Shown here: positions 8,734 to 18,306 of the stretch, in pieces
Numbering within the stretch: the first letter of the stretch is position 1
Layout: each line of letters opens with the position of its first letter
Source of the DNA: Cladosporium sp. IMV 00045
Lineage: Eukaryota > Ascomycota > Dothideomycetes > Cladosporiales > Cladosporiaceae
NCBI GenBank assembly: GCA_001931905.2
Contig: MSJI02000869.1
Coordinates: 1 to 33,368, forward strand
Length of the DNA stretch: 33,368 nucleotides
Direction: 5' to 3'
Notes under the pieces: generated by a model
What the model was told of the DNA's origin: nothing
Database searches by the model: none
Seen by the model: only the letters and a program-made list of their open reading frames with translations
Program-made: the position numbers and the translations under genes

Positions 8734-9922
8734 TCAGAGCCTGGATAGCGAAGCCCTGTCGCCACCTCTGGATGCCAGCCTCTTGATTTCCCCCACACCT
8801 TCATCACCACCTAACGGCATCCTGTCTCCTTCTCGCGTTCTCACAGCTTCTAGGTCTTCCCGATGGATCTCTCTTAGCCCCAGGGCCGGGTTGTATCGGA
8901 GTCGCTCTCGACCGTCTCTCAGGTGTTCTACTTCTTTATACGATGGCGCCATGTTGCCGTCCGAACGAGAGAGGATGAGTACTGCTGCACATGACTCGTC
9001 GTGCCCCGAAATGCATTGCATGCAGTTCTGCAACTTGCCATGAGGCTCTTGTGACCAGCCTCTCAGACGCCACACTTTATTGCGTTGCTGTCAGCATATT
9101 TCCCACAAGCAATGACATGAGAAGAGCAATGTACTTACCAAGTCTGCAAAGCCCAACCCATCCTGTTACGCCAAAGTCTTTGAGCGGCTTCAATCCTGCA
9201 GAGCTGGTGTTCGATCCCAACGGACCACCTCCTGCCTTAGGCAGATCCAATCCAATTCTCGAAAAGGAGGCTCCGCCTTGTGCCTCAACCATCTGGATGT
9301 CCTTAGCCTCTAAGCAAGCCTTCCGCAGCGCTTCTTGTACAGGCGGGCGGGGACTCGACAGCGGGATTGAGATGCAGGCTCGAATGCAAGCTGCAGAGTC
9401 TTTCAAGTATGCATGAGAGGTCATGAATCGATCGGATATAAGGACGATTCCCACTGCTGCGACCTGCCTCTTGTCAGAATTTTCTTCAATCTGGCTAGCC
9501 ATATCAGTGCAACTTGCCAGCGAGCTTTTGCGGTTGCGAACTGGTTCTTGCTGTTCAGCGTGTCAGCGCTTCTCATGGTAACAGAAGATTTGGTGCTCAT
9601 TGATGCGTACGCTGTCGACACCAACAAGAAGCGCGCAATCTGTCTGCCCTGATCTGACACATTGCACCGCTGTGAAGAGCGCGGAATGTCCGTCGATCTC
9701 GCTCACGCATGCCTTTTGTCTGCCGAAAGCCTTGAAACATGATCGAGTAATGCGAATGTCCGGCTCGTTCAGAAAGCAAGCCACTCCTAGCTCGACTTTG
9801 CCATATGTTATCCCAGCGTCTAATAACGCTTTCGTCCCTGCTGAGACTGCAAGATTATCGAGATCTGATTTCGTGGACAACGAAATCCCAACTCCTGCGA
9901 TATGAACCGCTGAGGCTGGCAT
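8734..9922 (-). CDS. SCP-x-like thiolase fold protein, catalytic residues lost, C-terminal PTS1 (-SRL)
   Basis: Three exons are proposed: 9922-9611, 9550-9139 and 9074-8734. Introns are 60 nt (GTACGC, branch GCTGAC, acceptor AACAG) and 64 nt (GTAAGT, branch GCTGAC, acceptor AAAG), giving 354 aa. The first intron is in frame and removes an in-frame TGA. The N-terminus (VHIAGVGISL, SAGTKALLDAGI, SALFTAVQCVRSGQTDCALLVGVDS) and later parts (GPLGSNTSSAGLKPLKDFG, VWRLRGW) follow SCP-x/SCP2-type thiolases. However, the nucleophile region (NNNCSTGS in active enzymes) reads VSEIDGHS, the ELHDCF histidine is EAQGGASF, the GHPLGATG region is KDFGVTGW, and about 100 middle residues are missing. A C-terminal extension (DGRERLRYNPAL) ends in SRL, a canonical peroxisomal signal. 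It may be a non-catalytic or specialised thiolase-like protein, or a decaying gene; the intact frame favours the former. It is divergent from the acyl-CoA synthetase gene. Confidence 0.68.
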
Positions 9923-10543
9923 CTTTGAATATCGATTGACAAGTCAATAGCTTGCTGAACTTCTGCTTCCATCGAACAACTTTCTTCGCAGTCCATTAGC
10001 TATCAGCTACGAAGCTCTCAATTGACACTAATCACGGAGTTATGTGGAGTGATGCCAAAATCGAGAAGTCTACTCTCATGGACCTGCAGAGGAGATCTTC
10101 AGCCCAATAATGTAGATCAAGTCTTGGTACATTGGATCACCCCGCCTTTTGCTATAATATCAGAAACAGAGTTATATCCGTGACTTACCAGAGCTCCAAC
10201 ATCCTTTGCACAACAGCCTCGACCCCGCACGAGAACATCGATCATCCTTTTGCCAGCTTGCGGTGCTTAGGAATGCCTTGCTTGTGGAATATGGCGATGA
10301 TACGCGCCATAGACCGGCATGGGAACTCATGCTAATACTGGAAATAGTCTGATTCATCGCTATCGTGGTGGCTGTCCTGGATATCATGCATATCGACTTG
10401 GGTCATCTCCGAGTCTTCTGCGCAAGTGTACCTTGTAGCTCAGTCGACGCACTCAAGTCCGCTATCTGCAATAACGAAGGACACTGAACAGACTAGAGAC
10501 GCAATTTGCCCTTGTCACAGAGGCTTCTGAAACCACTTCCACG
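9923..10543. promoter_or_regulatory. Divergent promoter between thiolase-like and acyl-CoA synthetase genes
   Basis: 621 bases between two divergent start codons. Short ORFs on both strands (10132-10387) show no domain character. I see no clear repeated operator by eye. The layout suggests shared control of the two genes. Confidence 0.4.
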
Positions 10544-12371
10544 ATGGCTTCAGAGACAGGAAAATCAGACGAGCAGGACGAGCGTCCTCCATCGATATTG
10601 CATGGCCCGGCAGCACCAGTGCCACTCACAATGCCCTTCGGAGACCTACTGGACTATCATGTCGAAGTGAGAGGCGACTCTCCTGCAGTCATATCCCACC
10701 CTCAGGACTTGACTCTGTCATGGCGCCAATTGAGCGACAGGAGCATCAGACTCTCTTGCGCTTTGGCTAAAGATGGCGTGGAAAAGGGCAGTCTGGTGGC
10801 TCTGTCTCTTGGTAGCAGGGTCGAATATTTCGAAACATTCTTCGCATGCGCCAGGCTCGGGGCAGCGCTTGTAATGCTCAACTACGCCTATGCAGAATCG
10901 GAGATGTTGGCTCTTTTGAAAGTCGTTTGTAAGTAACATCCTCGATGAGAAACCTGCGTTGTAGAATTTGCTAATAATTATCGCCGTAGCTCCAAAGATC
11001 ATGGTAGCCTCTCCAGGATTCGCATACTATGACAATACCAAAGTGCTACCTCTCATTGCAAAAGAGGTCCCTTCAATCAAGCGTTTCGTGATCATGGACG
11101 ACATCGAGCGCAAATACAAGCTATCGGGCCCTTTGTCACGATCTGTCTCGTACGACGACTATCTAAGCCAATACACTGCACTCGACAAAGCCACTTTACC
11201 GCAGACGCCCATCTCGCCACACGACATGGTCAACGTTCAATTCACTTCTGGTAGCACTGGGCTGCCTAAACCAGTCGCCCTCTCGCACTACAACATCATG
11301 AATTGTGGCCGAAACATCTGGCAGCAAACGCGCATGACAGCAGACGACGTAATATGCCTACCCGTGCCACTGTTCCATTCTTTCGGCATGATTGTGGGTA
11401 TCAGCTCGAGCACCGTCGCTGGTTCCGCGCTCGTCTTGCCACACGAGATCTTTAATGCTGGAAAGACACTACAGTGCATTGAGAAATACAAGTGTACTGC
11501 TATCTACGGAGTACCGACAATGTTCATCACGGAAATGGCAGACAAATCGTTCAGCAAAACGGATCGCTCAACTATCAAATTCGGCATAATCGCTGGTGCC
11601 GCTATGCCACCTGAATTACTCAAACGAATCACGTCTGCTTTCCCACTTCCACGACTTTACACTTGCTGGGGTATGACAGAGCTGAGCTCATTCGCAACGA
11701 TGATGCACGAGACCGACAGCTTCGAGAAGCGCACCACGACAGCTGGCCGACTATTCCCCAATTTTGTCGCAAAGGTTGTCGAGCCTAATACCGGTAAAAC
11801 CGTGCCTTGGGGCGAAAAGGGCGAGTTCGTTGTCAGTGGGTACGGCCAGATGTCAGAATACTTGCATCACAAGAAGAAGACTGATGAAGCGTTGCGATTT
11901 CACGAGGAGGACTTGCAGCCAGGCGGCGTGGGAGCTCTCGACGATGGCAGTCTTCGAAAATGGATGCATACGGGTGACGAGGGATTTTTTGACAAGGAGG
12001 GCTACTTCATAATTTCCGGCCGGATCAAAGACTTGATCATTCGAGGCGGCGAAAACATCTCACCCATGGAAATCGAAGACCGTCTCATCGAACACGAATC
12101 GATCGTCCAAGCGCAAATCATCGGCGTTCCTGATGAAAAATATGGTGAGGAGCTTGGGGCATTCCTCGAGATCAAGGAAGGAAGCACACGGCCCAGTGAT
12201 GATGATTTGAGAGCCTTTGTGAGAGAGAAATTGGCGAGATTCAAAGCGCCGCGATACTTCTGGTGGCTTGGGAGTTGTCAAGATGGGAAGATTCCAAGCG
12301 AGTGGCCAAAGACTGCCAGTGGGAAAGTGTCGAAGCCTGACTTGCGTAATCTCATCAAGAGCCTGCTGTAG
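10544..12371 (+). CDS. Acyl-CoA synthetase (AMP-forming, ANL superfamily; medium-chain/ACSF2-like)
   Basis: Two exons, 10544-10928 and 10990-12371, are separated by a 61-nt intron (GTAAGT, branch GCTAAT, acceptor GTAG), giving 588 aa. It would activate a carboxylic acid to acyl-AMP and then acyl-CoA. ANL motifs in order: P-loop TSGSTGLPK (214-222), VPLFHSFGM, YTCWGMTE (352-359), the HTGDEGFFDKEGYF region (TGD 456-458), GRIKDLIIRGGENISP (from ~472), and catalytic K574 in PKTASGK. The pattern fits fungal ACSF2/FadK-type ligases. The acid is unknown, and an oxalyl-CoA synthetase role beside a ThDP enzyme cannot be excluded. The C-terminus is -SLL, not a canonical PTS1, and no PTS2 is seen at the N-terminus. 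It is transcribed toward the ThDP enzyme. Confidence 0.92.
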
Positions 12372-12891
12372 ATACACACACTTGGATAGACCTATATCGA
12401 TCCGCTTCACAACTATCGTATCTGATCATTCTGATATGCACCCCCGAGTCGATTGCGTTGGCTAGACCAAGTCCTGACAGGGCCCAGCTCCGCAAATCTG
12501 GCAACCTTGTTTGTAGCGCTTATCTTCACCCCATTTCGCAACAATGCTTCTGAGGGGTATTAACACAGATCGACCAAGCATTATTTCGTGCGTGGCTGAC
12601 GCCCCCACATGATCATAGCCGGAAATAAACATGTATGCAACTTACCAAACATCGCATACCAAGTGCTCACTACCCCCGCCCGGCCGAGCGTCTAACAGAC
12701 GGCAAACATGTGATGCCCAGAGACACTTGCCATAGCCGTGACCATCGGTGAATGATGATGAGCTAGACTATTGAGAGCTTGGTCGAATGCTGCGACAGTT
12801 GTCTCTTGTGGTGGTATAGAGTATATTCTCAAACATCGTCAGAAGAAGCTTGCCATAATTGCAACGTTTAGACCGTTCTCAAAAGCTCTAC
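12372..12891. promoter_or_regulatory. Intergenic region, promoter of the ThDP enzyme
   Basis: 520 bases between two co-oriented genes. No coding potential is visible. It should contain the acyl-CoA synthetase 3' end and the lyase promoter. The short open stretch just before 12892 lacks an ATG. Confidence 0.4.
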
Positions 12892-14849
12892 ATGATGATT
12901 ACCGGAGCTAGAATCATTGCCCAGGCACTGCACGACCTAGGAGTCCAAGTCATCTTTGGTGTACCTGGCCTTCCCGTCACTGACATCGGACAAGAAGGAT
13001 TGAATCTAGGCATTCGATTTATCAGTTTTCGCAACGAACAAGCAGCAGCCTACGCTGCTACTGCCTATGGCTATTTGACTGGAAAGCCCGGTGTTTGCAT
13101 CTCGGTGGGAGGACCTGGCGTTTTCCATGTTATGGCTGGGGTAAGTACTGACGATTCGACATTGGGAGAAGAACTAGACGATAACATCAACCACAGATTC
13201 CACACGCTGCAGCAAACTCATGGCCACTTCTAGTACTCAGCGGTGCCACCGAGACCCACAACGCCGGGAAAGCAGCCTTCCAAGATGTAGACGCCATCTC
13301 CCTTTTAACACCTCATACCAAATTAGCCGTCCGCCCTCCCTCTGCAGACACGATTCCCAAGTTTATCAAGGATGCTTACCGCGCAGCGTACTTCGGTCGG
13401 CCAGGTCCTGCATTCGTCGACCTGCCAGCAAACCTCATTCTGGGCAAATACGATATTGGCAGGAGGCAACTGGCTCCATTGACTGAGGCTCCCGTGTCGT
13501 TGCCACCTGATCGTAAATTACGAGATGTTGCAGAGGCGCTCAAGAATGCTCAAGCACCACTTGTAGTTTTGGGAAAGGGAGCAGCTTATGCCAGAGCTGA
13601 AGGTCCCATTCGGACACTGATAGACCGGTCAGTATTGTTCCCTCCGACAGCAAAGATCTTTGTATAACTAAAGGTCGTCATCAGTACCCACATCCCATTC
13701 GTGCCTACACCAATGGGCAAAGGCATAGTCCCCGACTCCAGTCCATACAACTATTCTGCCGCACGATCAACCGCCTTCAGGGAAGCAGATGTGGTCCTCG
13801 TCTTGGGAGCCAAGCTCAATTGGATTCTTTCATTTGGACTACCACCCAAATGGAGTGCAGCTGCAAAGATCATCCAAGTCGACATCAGCGCAGACGAGCT
13901 CGGCAAAAACGGCGGGGATCCTGCATTGAGTCTTCTTGGGGACGTTGGCGAAACTATCGAGCGCCTTATTTCTCATCTGGGAGATTGGCAATGGAAGGGA
14001 AGCTCGACCAGGTTTCTGAAGAATCTCGAAGCTGCCCAAGCAAAGAACAGAGACAAAGCTGCTAAAAAGTCGGCGGTTGTGAAGTCTCCCATGATGTTCG
14101 ACCACGCTTTTAGTGTGATCAAAAAGACTCTAGACAACCTGACTGTACCTTCAGGCGGCGATGTGGTCTACGTGTCTGAAGGTGCGAACGCAATGGACAT
14201 CTCACGCTCGATCTTCACAATGGAGCATCCTCGCATTCGCCTCGACGCAGGAACCTATGCAACCATGGGTGTCGGACTAGGATACGCTGCCGCCGCGTAC
14301 GCTGCCTACAACTTTCCCCAGCCAGAAGGCATCGCCGGTAAAGCAAACAAACGCAAGAAGATCGTTTGCATCGAAGGTGATAGCGCATTCGGCTTCTCTG
14401 GCATGGAAGTGGAGACAATGGCTCGCTATCAGATGGACGTCTTGATTTTCGTCATGAACAACAACGGCCTCTATCGCGGTGACACAGATTCTGCTGAGAC
14501 CTACCTTTCGAGGCAGAAGAATACCATCGCCGGTACTACGACAGATGGCAAGGGTCTTACTGCATGGTCTCTCGGCTACCAGACCAACTACCACAAGATC
14601 GCTGAGATGGCCGGAGGCATCGGGCTGGAAGCGCGCACCCCGGAAGAATTAGAGGCTGCTACGAAAAGAGGTTTCGAGGCACGAGTGCCTGTTGTGGTGA
14701 ATGTCATCATCAATTCGCAGTCTGATTTGCCGATGGTAAGTTTGTTCTTCGCAATTGGAATATCTTGAAATCGAGCAAAGACTGATCATCAGCAGGACTT
14801 TTCGTGGCTCGACATGGCTCCGCCAGACCAGGCTAAACCGAAACTCTAA
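12892..14849 (+). CDS. 2-hydroxyacyl-CoA lyase-type thiamine-diphosphate enzyme
   Basis: Four exons are proposed: 12892-13140, 13197-13627, 13685-14735 and 14796-14849, with introns of 56-60 nt, giving 594 aa. HACL cleaves 2-hydroxyacyl-CoA to formyl-CoA and an aldehyde one carbon shorter. Oxalyl-CoA decarboxylases share the fold and are the main alternative. The N-terminal domain has VIFGVPGLPVTDI and the catalytic Glu49 in FRNEQAAAYAA. The middle domain has FVPTPMGKGIVPD. The C-terminal domain has LDAGTYATMGVGLGYA, then the ThDP/Mg motif from GDS 458-460 (GDSAFGFSGMEVETMARY) to NNN near 485-487. The last exon is only 18 codons and ends -PKL, a permissive PTS1. Its acceptor is a NAGNAG (CAGCAG), so one extra Gln is possible. 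If the last intron is retained, the protein stops early without the tail. ATG 12892 or 12895 may start it. Confidence 0.92.
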
Positions 14850-15175
14850 GCGTGGCTGGCAGAGGCATTGCATAGATCTTGATAGAAGGATATGAGAATG
14901 AAATTGAAATCAGTGGTTCTGTGATCCAGACGTATTGCTGCTAAAAGTCGATGCCTTATGTGCGCATTTAACATTTATAAATCACTGCGTGTTGTTGTCT
15001 GGCTCACCGTAAACTGTGTACTGTCAGCCAACATACAAAAAATGATCTGTTTCAGGCTACTTCAGTCGACTCGAAAGGGTGAAAAAGTAGAATGTCTCAT
15101 CAATAACAAATTTCAATTGAAATGACAATCGCAAAGCCACGCGAGTAAGCAGAAACTCCTGTCTCCCAACCTCGC
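14850..15175. other. Convergent 3' intergenic region
   Basis: 326 bases between the stop codons of two convergent genes, AT-richer than the flanks. Nothing coding or repeated is seen. Confidence 0.5.
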
Positions 15176-17091
15176 TCACAAACGAGCACTCATCCCGCTA
15201 CTCGACTTATTCTGCTGCAAAATAAACTCCGCCGCCTTCTCCGCAATACCATACGCTGGCATCTGCGTATGTCCGCTCATCAAAAATGGCATAATACTGC
15301 AATCCACAACCCTCAAACCCTTAACCCCACGCACCCGCAAATACTTATCAACAACAGCCATGGGATCATCGTGCTGACCCATCTTGCACGTGCCGCCAGG
15401 GTGGTAAGAGGTCGAAGCGTACTTCTGCACGTGAGGCTGCCAGTCCTCGTTCGTCTTGTTTTTGTGGTGCGAGGCACCCGGGGGCCAGGCGCCGGAGATG
15501 ACGTCTTTGGTGCCTTCGCCTTGCATTACGACCTCGTTAGCGAAGCGCACGCCTTCGGACAACATCATGAGATCGCGCTTGTCGGAGAGGTAGCGCGGGT
15601 CGGCGAAGGGGGGTTCGAAGGGGTCGGTGGATTTGATTGTCACGTAGCCACGCGATTTCTGACCACAGAGAAAAACGCACATAGCAAGTGCGAATTGGCC
15701 GGGCTTGGGGAAGTCGGTGTACTCTGGTGGCCCGCCGTAGCAGACGGTGTTGAAGAATTCGCAGTTTGGTTGTGACTCGGTGAGACCCATGGGGTCACGA
15801 CCTGGCTCTCGCTCTAGGTTTCGCCACTCGGGAACTTCACGGTCGAGGCGGTCGCTGAGGCGAGCAAAGCCGAAGGCACCGAATGGGAAGGTGGCGAGCC
15901 AGCCTGTCCTCTTCTCTTGCCATTCTTTGAGGCCGTTCTCCCAGGCATTAGGGTCATGGTGGACTCGGGCATCATCAGTGAGGTCAGGCTGGTTGACTTC
16001 GTAGTACGTGAAGATGAGCTGATGGTCCTGGAGGTTCTTGCCTACGCCTGGCAGGTTAACAAAGACTGGGATGCCGAGCTTTTCCAGGTCTTCTCTCGGT
16101 CCAATACCGGACCTCAGCAGCATCGACGGCGAACAGTAGGTCCCACCCGCCAATAGAACTTCTCGACTTGCTGAAGCCGTGTACCGTTTTCCATTCTTGT
16201 CCAGGTATTCTACGCCCGTTGCCCGGATGGATGAGTTTGATCCACGTTCCAAGATCACCTTATCCACCGTGACATTACACAGGATGGTCACGTTGGACCG
16301 CTCCTGTCCGGCAGTGATGTAGTCGGCAGCGGTTGTTCGCGAGCCCTTGAAAGTGCTTCTCATAGCATGCCCACAGCCATTTGCTGTTTCCCCCGAGCTG
16401 AACATGTCAGGTCGATACGGAAGGCCTTTAGATTGGAAGGCCTTAAAGAAGCAGTCTGCAATCGGGTAGACAGGCGCGGGCTCGATGTTCAGCGGACCGC
16501 TGAACCCATGAGCGCTCTCATCGTGAGGAAACCAATCTTGAGCGTGGAAAGTTTCACACTGTCAAGCATTAGGTCGGTTCCGTTCGAACACCAGTCTGCA
16601 GCTCATGATCTTACCTTCTTCATAGCCCGAAACATCTCATCCCCACTCCACTCAGGGAATCCCCAGTCGTCATAGTCCTGCTTCACTCCACGAATGCAGA
16701 TAGTGCCATTCGAACCACTACTACCTCCAAGAAATCTTCCTCGGGGAAGTCGACATTCCTTCCCCTTCAATCCAGGCTGGGGAGGAGATACGATGTTCCA
16801 GTCCAAGGGTCCTTCGTGACATTTCGTCCAACTGGTTCAGTCAGTATCGTGAACCCATGTTGGGAAAGACGGCTTCTCTTACGCTCCAGGCATCTGGATA
16901 TTGTCCACACCTGCGCTCTCCGCGCCTGCCTCGAGAATGAGGATCTTGACATTTGGGTCCTCCGAAAGACGCCCAGCCACGACAGGTCCGCAGGTACCTC
17001 CACTGTTACCATTGTCAGCTTGAGATTGGATTAATTCGACACTCAGGGAAGCGACCTACCCAGCAATCACGTAGTCGAAACTGTTCGCCAT
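15176..17091 (-). CDS. GMC oxidoreductase (FAD-dependent alcohol oxidase/choline dehydrogenase family), C-terminal -ARL
   Basis: Four exons are proposed on the minus strand: 17091-17060, 17002-16883, 16831-16615 and 16558-15176, with introns of 51-57 nt, giving 583 aa. The first splice rebuilds the FAD-binding motif VIAGGGTCG; the usual family form is GGGTAG. The later joins give EGPLDWNIVSPPQ, then the GMC signature PRGRFLGGSSGSNGTICIRG, and GSRTTAADYI. The active-site region has H509 in SYHPGGTCKMG and H553 in SGHTQMPAYGIAEKAAEFI. No signal peptide is present, unlike secreted aryl-alcohol or glucose oxidases. The last three residues, ARL, fit the peroxisomal PTS1 consensus, so a peroxisomal alcohol oxidase using O2 and making H2O2 is likely. 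The alcohol substrate is not evident. It is convergent with the ThDP enzyme. Confidence 0.92.
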
Positions 17092-18306
17092 GGTCTCTTC
17101 GCTAAGTACATTCACGCAAAACCAAGTTCAATAATCGCAGTCGCCGTCGGGGAAAGGTATCTTGCTTGCTTTCTGAAATCAGGGTTCGAGCTGTCCGTAG
17201 CATAAATATTCGATCCCCAACTGCCGACCCCAAATCGCAAATGTCCTCTAACTTGCCCGCATCATCGACATAGACGCAACCACACCCCATTCCAGCCAAG
17301 CGAGGTCGCCCATACCATCTCGGCGAAACGGGAGGGAATGCGCATCTGAACGAGAGCTCGCAACCGCACAAGCTCGCATATTACCCCGCGTGGTTGTTTT
17401 GGAGGGCGACAGTCTGGACCATTGGCGTCGGTGAAGGTGAGCTCGGTATGTGGCGCTCTGCAAGTTTATTCCCGGCATATAGGTACCGGTACCTTACCCC
17501 AGATCTGCACCGCGCTGCTGGGATCGCAATGGCTGTTCTAGGCGTGAGACGTCATCTCCACCACTTCGGGCATGCAATCAAACACAGTCTCGTGCGACTT
17601 TGCGATACAGACTTTACGACCCCACGGGATTCCCCAGGTGGTGGTCGATCTTGGTGCTTGCGTGGAGTCAGGCTTTGGCAGCTGCATCTGACAGGTCGCC
17701 GATAACCATATCCATGATCGTGGCATATTGATCGGAACAGCGATCTGGACCGGATACGGTCAAATATCATCGAGCAAAAAGGTACACCGACGTGGTGACT
17801 TTGCCAGGTGACGCGTTGGCGCAGTTGTCAGGCTATTTGTCACTGTTATAGTGAGAGCGATAGCGAAAGCTACTCCTGTCCACTGTCTAAAATCCGGCGT
17901 GAGAAACTTACCAGAGGACAATCTCCGCACTGTTAGAGGAGATCCGTTTCGACGGCGCCTCTGATTGCCTTCTGAGATAAGTTGGCACGGGGCACACTTT
18001 ACCACATATCGGGCCTGCGGCGCAAAACATCTCCGGAATGATCTACCTTGGACGTGGCTCCGCGTCGTTCGATAAACGTTCTGGGCGGAAACGATGAATG
18101 GTGTGGTAGATGTGTGTATCTCTCGTCGAAAGCCGGACGCAGGAGTCTGAAGCAGGTTAAAACTAGACGTGATCATCAGCTCGAGTATTTCCTCAAGTTC
18201 GCCTCTACCTGCATACCATTGCAGCTACAGCGTCTTGTTGCGATTGTTTGCTAAACACCTCGTCGCGCAATTCGATCACACCAGCTGCGATTTTGTGCCC
18301 TCCAAG
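17092..18306. promoter_or_regulatory. Long divergent promoter between GMC oxidoreductase and efflux pump
   Basis: 1215 bases between two divergent start codons. Several ORFs of 60-138 codons exist on both strands, but none has recognisable motifs or a credible splice structure, so I call no gene. It contains the 14-bp palindrome at 17481-17494. Confidence 0.4.
17481..17494. repeat. Perfect 14-bp palindrome AGGTACCGGTACCT
   Basis: The sequence equals its own reverse complement over 14 bases. It lies in the long divergent promoter, about 390 bp upstream of the GMC ATG and 810 bp upstream of the pump ATG. It overlaps a TACCTTACC 9-mer that also appears at 33320-33328. It could be a dimeric regulator site, but this is inference. 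Confidence 0.45.

Noticed and set aside
17760..18176. 138-codon minus-strand ORF in the GMC/pump promoter
   Set aside because: No recognisable motif and no sensible splice partners; left as intergenic.
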